Source: Hyphomicrobiales bacterium
GTDB taxonomy: Bacteria > Pseudomonadota > Alphaproteobacteria > Rhizobiales > Xanthobacteraceae
Length of the DNA: 11,153 nucleotides
Direction: 5' to 3'
Assembly (NCBI GenBank): GCA_016201085.1
Contig: JACQDO010000062.1
Span: 1-11,153, forward strand
The notes under the pieces are model-generated. The model saw only the letters and a list, made by a program, of their open reading frames with translations. It made no database searches and was not told the DNA's origin. Of the stretch, positions 5,701-11,153 are shown in pieces; position 1 is the first letter of the stretch, and every line of letters begins with the position of its first letter. Both the position numbers and the translations under genes were made by a program.

Positions 5701-7530
5701 TCAGTTCCAGTTGCGCACTTTCACATAAGAGCCGGGCGCGTCTTCGATCGGCTTGAGCTTGCCTTTGCCGATCTTGCGCGCCGGGACGGTCTTGGGATCT
5801 TGGGACTTGAGCCATTCGAACCAGTCCGGCCACCAGGAGCCGGGATGTTCGGTGGCCTTCGCCCGCCAAGCTTCGACATCGTCGCCGCGTGGCTCGGCGC
5901 CGGTCCAGTAAGGGTATTTCGCCTTGGCCGGCGGATTGATCACGCCGGCGATGTGCCCGGAGCCGGCCAGCACGTATTTCACCGGCCCGCCGAAATATTG
6001 CGAACCGTACAGCACCGATTTCGCCGGCGCGATGTGATCCTCGCGGGTGGCGAGATTGTAGACCGGCAATTTGACCTTCTTCAGGTCGAGTTTGACGCCG
6101 CCGAGCTTCAGCTCGCCTTTGGCGAATTTGTTTTCCAGGTAGAAGTTGCGCAAATAGAACGAATGATTGGCGGCCGGCATGCGGGTTGAATCGGCATTCC
6201 AGTACAGGATGTCGAACGGATACGGCTTCTTGCCGCGCATGTAATTGTTGATCACGTAGGGCCAGATCAGATCGTTGGCGCGCAGCATGTTGAAAGCCGT
6301 CGCCATGCGCGAGGCTTCCAGGTAGCCCTGTTCGTTCATGTGCGCTTCCAATTGCTGGAGGCGCTCCTCGTCGATGAACACCTTGAGGTCGCCGGCATAG
6401 GTGAAATCCACCTGCGCGACGTACATGGTGGCCGACAGCACGCGATTGTTCTTTTTGGCGGCCAGATAGGCGAGGGTGACCGCGAGCAGCGTGCCGCCGA
6501 CGCAATAACCGATGGCGTTGATCTTGCGTTCACCGGTCGCCGCTTCGATGGCGTCGAGCGCGGCAAGCGGACCCTCGAACATATATTGTTCGAAGTTCTT
6601 GTTGGCCATATTGGCGCCGGGATTGACCCACGAGACCACGAACACCGTGATGCCTTGATCGACGGCCCATTTGATGAAGGATTTTTCCGGCCCGAGATCG
6701 AGAATGTAGTATTTGTTGATCCACGGCGGCACGATCAGCAGCGGAACCTTGAGCACCTCCGCCGTGGTCGGCTCGTATTGGATGAGCTGGAACAGATCGT
6801 TCTGGAACACCACCTTGCCGGGCGTGGTCGCGAGGTTGCGGCCGACCTCGAATTTGTCGAAGTCGGTCTGGGTGATCTTGAGATGGCCGTGGCCGGCCTT
6901 GATGTCGTCGCCCAGCATGCGCATGCCGCGCACGAGATTTTCGCCGTTGGCGGCCAGCGTCTCGCGCAGCAGTTCCGGATTGGTCAGCACGAAATTCGAC
7001 GGCGCCATCGCGTTGGCGATCTGCTTGACGTAGAACTCGGCTTTCGCCCGGGTGTGCTCGTCGACGCCGGCGGCATCCTTGACCAGCCGGTCGGCCCATT
7101 GCGAGGTGAGCAGATAGGCCTGCTTGAGGAAATCGAAAAACTGGTTCTGCGACCATTCCGGGTCGGCGAAGCGCTTGTCCTTCGGATCGGCGGCAATCAC
7201 CGGCGCGGCCGGCTCGCCGGCCATGCGCTTGACGGCGCCGGCCCACAGATCGAGATAGGCACGGCCCAGGCTCGCTTGCACCTCGACCGCGCGCTGCGGA
7301 TCGGCGAGCCAGTATTCCGCCACCTGGCCGACGGTCTTGACCACGTCGGTGACGTTGTCGGCCATCTCGCCTTTGATCTTGCCTTCCTCGCGCGGCTTCA
7401 TATAGGCGGCGAGCGCCTTGCCGCCTTCCTCGATCATGCGCGCGAGATTATGGGCAAAAACCTCGATATCGACGGAGCCGAGCTTGGCCGGTCCTTTGTC
7501 CACAGGCTTGGCTTCGTCGTTGGCTGGCAT
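5701..7530 (-). CDS. phaC: Class I poly(3-hydroxyalkanoate) polymerase (PHB synthase)
   Basis: PhaC polymerises (R)-3-hydroxyacyl-CoA, normally 3-hydroxybutyryl-CoA, into polyester storage granules and stays on the granule surface. The 609-residue length fits the stand-alone class I enzyme. The alpha/beta-hydrolase core holds the lipase-like box GYCVGG with nucleophile C343, then D498 (TREDHIAP) and H526 (GSGHIAGV); the D-H spacing of 28 equals that of the Ralstonia enzyme (C319, D480, H508). The N-terminal PhaC domain (about 90-270) and the [19 protein letters not shown] region also match. ATG at 7530 ([10 protein letters not shown]) is preferred over the open frame to 7608, whose extra 26 residues look unlike the family; its ribosome site is weak. 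phaA, phaB, phaR and phaZ are not in the window. The gene is transcribed away from a lipoprotein gene across a 221-bp intergenic region. Confidence 0.96.
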   Translation of the reverse strand: MPANDEAKPVDKGPAKLGSVDIEVFAHNLARMIEEGGKALAAYMKPREEGKIKGEMADNVTDVVKTVGQVAEYWLADPQRAVEVQASLGRAYLDLWAGAVKRMAGEPAAPVIAADPKDKRFADPEWSQNQFFDFLKQAYLLTSQWADRLVKDAAGVDEHTRAKAEFYVKQIANAMAPSNFVLTNPELLRETLAANGENLVRGMRMLGDDIKAGHGHLKITQTDFDKFEVGRNLATTPGKVVFQNDLFQLIQYEPTTAEVLKVPLLIVPPWINKYYILDLGPEKSFIKWAVDQGITVFVVSWVNPGANMANKNFEQYMFEGPLAALDAIEAATGERKINAIGYCVGGTLLAVTLAYLAAKKNNRVLSATMYVAQVDFTYAGDLKVFIDEERLQQLEAHMNEQGYLEASRMATAFNMLRANDLIWPYVINNYMRGKKPYPFDILYWNADSTRMPAANHSFYLRNFYLENKFAKGELKLGGVKLDLKKVKLPVYNLATREDHIAPAKSVLYGSQYFGGPVKYVLAGSGHIAGVINPPAKAKYPYWTGAEPRGDDVEAWRAKATEHPGSWWPDWFEWLKSQDPKTVPARKIGKGKLKPIEDAPGSYVKVRNWN

Positions 7531-7666
7531 GTTGATCCGTATGGCAGGTCGTTTTCCAGCCAGACAAGTGGCCCGGTCTGCGCCGCATCGCAAGGCATGC
7601 TTTAGCATACGGTGCCGTCGATATTGCGACCGACGTGGCGTCCGTTACCGGCCGATAACCTTGCTG

Positions 7667-7681
7667 CGGCCATAATGGCCG
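7667..7681. promoter_or_regulatory. Inverted repeat, candidate operator upstream of the lipoprotein promoter
   Basis: CGGCCA (7667-7672), a TAA spacer and TGGCCG (7676-7681) form a perfect dyad. It sits 16 bp before the -10 box, where the -35 box would normally be, and in the gap between the divergent phaC and lipoprotein genes. A repressor or activator bound there could act on either gene; no factor can be named. Confidence 0.35.
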
Positions 7682-7694
7682 GATAGTGGGCTTA

Positions 7695-7703
7695 TGGTAT
7701 AAT
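7695..7703 (+). promoter_or_regulatory. Extended -10 promoter of the lipoprotein gene
   Basis: TGGTATAAT (7695-7703) is TGN followed by a perfect TATAAT. No -35 hexamer is found at the usual distance, which fits an extended -10 promoter. Predicted initiation near A7710 would leave a 5' untranslated region of about 42 bases before the ATG at 7752. Such an AT-rich consensus box stands out in this GC-rich region. Confidence 0.55.
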
Positions 7704-7751
7704 TACTTGAGTCTGCATCGCTTTTCGTACAATCGGTAGGTTCTGAGCAGC

Positions 7752-8165
7752 ATGGCGCGCGCCTTTCCAGCAGTGACCCTGGCAACTTTGGGGCTGGCGG
7801 CCGCGCTTGCCGGCTGCGCGCCAGGGGCGGTGATCGACAAGTTGCCTGGGGAAGTGGGTCTGCCTGCCGGCGCCCCGGCTCGGCCGGCGACCGCCTACCA
7901 GTACCCGGCGGTGCACGATATGCCGCCGCCGCGGTCGGCCACGCCCTTGAGCGAAGAAGAGCAGGTAAAGCTGGAAAAGGACTTGGCCGCCACTCGTGAC
8001 CGGCAGGCACGCGAAGCCACTGAGGACCCTGACAAAAAAGCCGCGGCGCCGCCGCCACCGCCAAAAACCCAGGCGGCGAAGGGCCCGGCGAAGAGCCCGA
8101 CGGCGAAAAAGAAGCCGGCGGAGGTCATTGTCGTCCCGCCTGCTGGCGCCAAAGCCAACCCGTGA
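7752..8165 (+). CDS. Small proline/lysine-rich lipoprotein, function unknown
   Basis: A 137-residue predicted lipoprotein. The signal peptide has a short charged start, a hydrophobic core (about residues 7-18) and the lipobox LAGC with the lipidated Cys at residue 22, so it should be anchored in a membrane facing the periplasm. The mature part has no recognisable domain. It runs from a segment rich in Gly, Pro and Ala to a charged, probably helical stretch (SEEEQVKLEKDLAATRDRQA, about 67-86), then a low-complexity tail with a PPPPP run and the lysine-rich segment TAKKKPAE, ending in VIVVPPAGAKANP. Basic, Pro-rich tails of this sort can contact peptidoglycan, but that is a guess. A consensus promoter lies just upstream and a weak GTAGG ribosome site at 7736-7740. 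The next gene follows after 72 bp and a hairpin. Confidence 0.8.
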   Translation: MARAFPAVTLATLGLAAALAGCAPGAVIDKLPGEVGLPAGAPARPATAYQYPAVHDMPPPRSATPLSEEEQVKLEKDLAATRDRQAREATEDPDKKAAAPPPPPKTQAAKGPAKSPTAKKKPAEVIVVPPAGAKANP

Positions 8166-8171
8166 TAAAAG

Positions 8172-8199
8172 CCAGCCGGGGTTACCGCCTGCCGGCTGG
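8172..8199 (+). terminator. Stem-loop between the lipoprotein and aminotransferase genes
   Basis: CCAGCCGG (8172-8179) and CCGGCTGG (8192-8199) form a perfect 8-bp stem with a 12-base loop, 6 bp after the lipoprotein stop. No T-run follows, so it may be a partial terminator or a 3'-end stabiliser rather than a full stop; it sits in the only gap that could hold a separate promoter for the aminotransferase. Confidence 0.4.
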
Positions 8200-8237
8200 A
8201 GAAGGCAGCTAGCGCAAGGTTTTGAAGGTTTGAGCCG

Positions 8238-9455
8238 ATGGAAGATTTCTACCGCATCCGCCGATTGCCGCCTTATGTGTTCGAAGAGGTGAACAAGGCC
8301 AAGGCACGTGCGCGCAATGCCGGCGCCGACATCATCGATCTGGGCATGGGCAATCCGGATTTGCCGGCGCCCGCTCATGTCATCGAGAAGATGAAGGAAG
8401 TGCTGGGCAAGCCGCGCACCGACCGCTATTCCGCCTCGCGCGGCATTCCCGGACTGCGCAAGGCGCAAGCCGCCTATTACGACCGCCGCTTCGGGGTGAA
8501 GCTCAATCCTGAAACCCAGGTCGTCGCCACGCTCGGCTCCAAGGAAGGCTTCGCCAATGTGGCGCAGGCGATCACCGCGCCGGGCGACGTCGTGCTGGTG
8601 CCCAATCCGAGCTACCCGATCCACGCCTTCGGCTTCCTGATGGCGGGCGGCGCGATCCGCTCGGTGCCGTCGGAGCCGACGGCGAACTTCTTCCATACCA
8701 TCGAGCGCGCCATCACCCACTCGATCCCGAAGCCGCAGGTTCTGGTGGTCTGCTATCCGGCCAATCCGACGGCCTATGTGGCGACGCTCGACTTCTACAA
8801 AGACCTGGTCGCCTTTGCGAAAAAGCACAGCTTGCTGGTGCTGTCCGACCTCGCTTATGCGGAAGTCTATTTCGACGACAATCCGCCGCCCTCGCTGTTG
8901 CAGGTGCCGGGCGCCAACGATATCGCGGTCGAATTCACCTCGATGTCGAAGACCTATTCGATGCCGGGCTGGCGCATGGGCTTTGCCGTCGGCAACGAGC
9001 GCATCATCGCGGCGCTCGGCCGCGTGAAATCCTATCTCGACTACGGCGCCTTCACGCCGGTGCAGGTGGCGGCCACCGCCGCGCTCAACGGTCCCGACGA
9101 CTGCATCAAGGAGATGCGCGAGACCTACAAGCGCCGCCGCGACGTGCTGGTGGAGAGCTTCGGCCGCGCCGGCTGGCATGTGCCGAGCCCACACGCCTCG
9201 ATGTTCGCCTGGTCGCCGATCCCGGAGCCGTTCAAATCGCTCGGCAGCGTGGAATTCTCCAAGCTGCTGGTCGAGAAGGCCGATATCGCGGTGTCGCCCG
9301 GCATCGGCTTCGGCGAATATGGCGAAGGCCATGTCCGCATCGCGCTGGTGGAGAACGAACAGCGCATCCGCCAGGCCGCGCGCAACGTCCGCCGCTTCCT
9401 CGACACGGCGCCGGAACAGCTTCACAACGTCGTCCCGCTCGCCACGCGCCGTTAA
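8238..9455 (+). CDS. alaC: PLP-dependent class I/II aminotransferase, AlaC / LL-DAP aminotransferase-like
   Basis: A 405-residue fold-type I aminotransferase close to E. coli AlaC (YfdZ): FYRIRRLPPYVFEEV, DIIDLGMGNPD, YSASRGIPGLRKA, LGSKEGFANV and VPNPSYPIHAFGF follow the same order. Cofactor-site residues are D204 and Y207 (LSDLAYAEVYFDD), the Schiff-base lysine K238 in SMSKTYSMPGWRMGF, and the carboxylate-binding R367 in GHVRIAL. AlaC makes alanine from pyruvate and glutamate. Homologues in this group are often annotated as LL-diaminopimelate or aspartate aminotransferase, and the exact donor and acceptor cannot be settled here. The gene has GAAGG at 8224-8228 and ends only 4 bp before hom, which ties it to aspartate-family amino-acid synthesis or general transamination feeding it. 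Confidence 0.85.
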   Translation: MEDFYRIRRLPPYVFEEVNKAKARARNAGADIIDLGMGNPDLPAPAHVIEKMKEVLGKPRTDRYSASRGIPGLRKAQAAYYDRRFGVKLNPETQVVATLGSKEGFANVAQAITAPGDVVLVPNPSYPIHAFGFLMAGGAIRSVPSEPTANFFHTIERAITHSIPKPQVLVVCYPANPTAYVATLDFYKDLVAFAKKHSLLVLSDLAYAEVYFDDNPPPSLLQVPGANDIAVEFTSMSKTYSMPGWRMGFAVGNERIIAALGRVKSYLDYGAFTPVQVAATAALNGPDDCIKEMRETYKRRRDVLVESFGRAGWHVPSPHASMFAWSPIPEPFKSLGSVEFSKLLVEKADIAVSPGIGFGEYGEGHVRIALVENEQRIRQAARNVRRFLDTAPEQLHNVVPLATRR

Positions 9456-9459
9456 TTCC

Positions 9460-10836
9460 ATGAGCCAGCCTCTCAGAGTTGGCGTCGCCGGATTGGGCAC
9501 GGTCGGCGCCGCCTTAATCGCCCAGGTGGCACGCCAGCGCGAGCAGTTGGCAGCGCGTTGCGGCCGTTCGATCGAGATCGTCGCGGTCTGCGCGCGCTCG
9601 CGCGTCAAGAACCGCGGCGTCGATCTTAAGGCGATGAAATGGTTTTCCGATCCGGTCGCGCTCGCGCGTGCGCCCGATATCGACGTGTTCGTCGAACTGA
9701 TCGGCGGTGCCGGCGATCCGGCCAAGAGCGCGGTTGCCGCGGCGCTTGACGCCGGCAAGTCGGTGGTCACCGCCAATAAGGCGCTACTCGCCAAGCACGG
9801 CGTCAAGCTCGCCGCGCTGGCGGAGAAGCGGCATGTCGCGCTCAATTTCGAGGCGGCGGTCGGTGGCGCCATTCCGATCGTGAAGACCTTGCGCGAGGGA
9901 TTGGCCGGCAATGCCATCGACCGCATCTACGGCATCCTCAACGGCACCTGCAATTACATCCTGACGCGGATGGAGCAGGACAAAATGGCGTTCGCCGAGT
10001 GCCTGAAGGAGGCGCAGCGCCTGGGCTATGCCGAGGCCGATCCGACCTTCGACATCGAGGGCCACGACACCGCGCAGAAGCTGTCGATCCTGGCGAGCCT
10101 CGCCTTCGGCAGCAAGGTCGACCAGCGCGCGATTTATGTGGAAGGCATTTCCTCGATTGCGCCGGCCGATCTTGCCGCCGCCGACGAGCTCGGCTACCGG
10201 GTGAAGCTTCTGGGCGTCGCCGTGAAGACGCCGATTGGCATAGAGCAGCGCGTGCATCCCACGATGGTGCGCAAGGATTCGGCGATCGCACAGGTGATGG
10301 GCGTGACCAATGCCGTCACCGTGGACGCCGACGGTATCAATCCACTGACATTGGTCGGGCCGGGCGCCGGCGGGACCGCCACCGCCTCGGCGGTATTATC
10401 TGACATTGGCGACGTGGCGCGCACGCAAGTCGGGTATACCCGACTTGCGCATGATAGATTGCAGAACTCGGGTAAACCCGAGTTCTGTGTGCGCACGGAG
10501 CCGTTCGGGCGGCCGACCGCGCGGCTCACCAGCGTGCGCAAGGCCCCCATGCAGCGGCACGCCGGCGGCTACTACATCCGCCTGCAAGCGCGTGATAAGC
10601 CGGGAACCGCGGCGACCATCGCCAAACGGCTCGCGCAGCAGGATATTTCGTTGGAATCCATCGTGCAGCGGCATGCCAAGGACGGCAGCGGTCCGGCGCC
10701 CAAGATCGGCTCCGTCCCCGTTATCCTCATTACCTATGCGACCAGCGAAGATGCCGTGCGCAAAGCCCTTGCGGCGGTGGGTCGCGATAGGGTCATCTCT
10801 GGCCGACCGCAGGTTATCCGAATAGAGAAGAATTGA
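9460..10836 (+). CDS. hom: Homoserine dehydrogenase with C-terminal ACT domain
   Basis: Hom reduces aspartate semialdehyde to homoserine, the branch point to threonine and methionine. The 458-residue protein has the NAD(P) motif GVAGLGTVG (residues 8-16), K107 in TANKALLA, the signature GILNGTCNYILTRM, and GYAEADPTFDIEGHDTAQKL with D203 and K207, spaced as the catalytic Asp/Lys pair of the yeast enzyme. The C-terminal ACT domain (GGYYIRLQARDKPGTAATIA and ISLESIVQRH) is the usual site of threonine feedback inhibition. The frame is open further upstream, but that would run back through alaC; ATG 9460 gives the family N-terminus. No ribosome site is seen, so translation is probably coupled to alaC. 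Residues of about 323-346 are an extra segment encoded by a palindromic insertion in the linker before the ACT domain. Confidence 0.95.
   Translation: MSQPLRVGVAGLGTVGAALIAQVARQREQLAARCGRSIEIVAVCARSRVKNRGVDLKAMKWFSDPVALARAPDIDVFVELIGGAGDPAKSAVAAALDAGKSVVTANKALLAKHGVKLAALAEKRHVALNFEAAVGGAIPIVKTLREGLAGNAIDRIYGILNGTCNYILTRMEQDKMAFAECLKEAQRLGYAEADPTFDIEGHDTAQKLSILASLAFGSKVDQRAIYVEGISSIAPADLAAADELGYRVKLLGVAVKTPIGIEQRVHPTMVRKDSAIAQVMGVTNAVTVDADGINPLTLVGPGAGGTATASAVLSDIGDVARTQVGYTRLAHDRLQNSGKPEFCVRTEPFGRPTARLTSVRKAPMQRHAGGYYIRLQARDKPGTAATIAKRLAQQDISLESIVQRHAKDGSGPAPKIGSVPVILITYATSEDAVRKALAAVGRDRVISGRPQVIRIEKN
10419..10497. repeat. In-frame double-palindrome insertion within hom, flanked by 7-bp direct repeats
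   Basis: Palindrome A (10424-10449) is a perfect 26-bp dyad, CGCAAGTCGGGTA followed directly by its reverse complement. Palindrome B (10462-10487) has 12-bp arms, CAGAACTCGGGT and ACCCGAGTTCTG, around AA. The two share the core CGGGTA/TACCCG-like sequence and lie 12 bases apart. GCGCACG occurs at 10419-10425 and again at 10491-10497, exactly 72 bp apart. One repeat plus the palindromes therefore equals 24 codons, leaving hom open and duplicating Arg-Thr (321-322 and 345-346). This is the pattern of a small mobile palindromic element with a target-site duplication. Confidence 0.75.
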
Positions 10837-10877
10837 GTTCTGGCTGGCAAGCCGGATTTGTCTAGGGGGCGTTAACA

Positions 10878-11153
10878 ATGGCGTTGGTGACCGAGACTAC
10901 CAAGCAGGTGCTGGACCGCATCCTGTCTATCGAGATCGTGCGCGTGACCGAGCGCGCGGCGGTCTCTGCGGCCCGCCTGCGCGGGCGCGGCAACGAGAAG
11001 GAAGCCGACCAGGCCGCCGTCGATGCCATGCGGCGCGAACTCAGCAAGTTGCCGATCGGCGGCACGGTGGTGATCGGCGAGGGCGAGCGCGACGAGGCGC
11101 CGATGCTGTTCATCGGCGAGACCGTCGGCACCGGCAAGGGACCGAAGGTCGAC
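10878..11153 (+). CDS. glpX: Class II fructose-1,6-bisphosphatase, 3' end cut off by the window
   Basis: The first 92 residues of a GlpX-type phosphatase, which removes the 1-phosphate from fructose 1,6-bisphosphate in gluconeogenesis (and from sedoheptulose 1,7-bisphosphate in some autotrophs). The N-terminus ([20 protein letters not shown], about residues 19-38) and the metal-site loop [18 protein letters not shown] (about 66-83) are family signatures; the acidic residues in the loop belong to the divalent-metal site. ATG 10878 has a clear AGGGGG ribosome site at 10864-10869. It follows hom by 41 bp with no terminator in between, so it may be in the alaC-hom transcript. The alaC-hom-glpX order recurs in Hyphomicrobiales. 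The missing part holds the rest of the active site. Confidence 0.94.
   Translation, partial: MALVTETTKQVLDRILSIEIVRVTERAAVSAARLRGRGNEKEADQAAVDAMRRELSKLPIGGTVVIGEGERDEAPMLFIGETVGTGKGPKVD

Noticed and set aside
6340..7605. 421-codon open frame on the plus strand opposite phaC
   Set aside because: Composition and lack of motifs mark it as a shadow of phaC, whose catalytic triad is intact.
7597..7608. Short palindrome ATGCT-TT-AGCAT upstream of phaC as a PhaR operator
   Set aside because: The arms are only 5 bp and do not match the TGC-type PhaR site I know; it could be chance.
9178..9459. Upstream extension of hom, read as a fusion with the aminotransferase
   Set aside because: The extension runs out of frame through the aminotransferase coding region and has no domain; ATG 9460 gives the normal Hom N-terminus.
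7692..9926. 744-codon open frame on the minus strand
   Set aside because: It lies opposite the lipoprotein, aminotransferase and hom genes, is very rich in Arg and His and shows no family motif; it is a GC-rich shadow frame.
10424..10487. Terminator or CRISPR-type repeat inside hom
   Set aside because: There are only two palindromes, not repeated with spacers, no T-run, and the reading frame continues into a complete ACT domain.

Overview
The window is a GC-rich chromosomal segment with the gene content, promoter style and repeat families of an alphaproteobacterium of the order Hyphomicrobiales (Bradyrhizobium/Xanthobacteraceae-like). The reasons are a class I PHB synthase, an alaC-type aminotransferase-hom-glpX string, REP-like elements with GTCATTCCGG ends, and a CTTGAC-N17-CTATAT type promoter. 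The genus is an inference; no rRNA or other marker is present. Most genes are ordinary housekeeping and central metabolism.

Layout, left to right. A 3' fragment of an MBL-fold hydrolase (2-700) ends in a strong intrinsic terminator. An iron-sulfur protein of the HdrB/GlpC/GlcF type (798-2138) follows, then argC (2354-3412). The 215-bp gap before argC is not empty. It has a near-perfect alphaproteobacterial promoter, a predicted leaderless 24-codon ORF with seven arginine codons (four consecutive), and overlapping, mutually exclusive hairpins, which looks like an arginine-responsive leader. A 106-bp REP-like element separates argC from an aidB-type acyl-CoA dehydrogenase gene (3533-5143). A second, 42-bp copy sits between aidB and a convergent MAPEG-family membrane protein gene.

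The minus-strand block holds phaC (5701-7530) followed by the MAPEG gene (5197-5595). Divergent from phaC is a small proline/lysine-rich lipoprotein gene (7752-8165) with a perfect extended -10 promoter. It is followed on the plus strand by an AlaC/LL-DAP-type aminotransferase (8238-9455), hom (9460-10836) and the start of glpX (10878 to the edge). The aminotransferase and hom are 4 bp apart and probably co-transcribed; glpX follows 41 bp later.

Two items stand out. (1) The putative Arg-rich leader peptide and alternative RNA structures upstream of argC. (2) A 72-bp, in-frame, two-palindrome insertion inside hom, bounded by 7-bp direct repeats and lying exactly in the linker between the catalytic and ACT domains. 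Both can be read directly in the sequence; their functions are inference.
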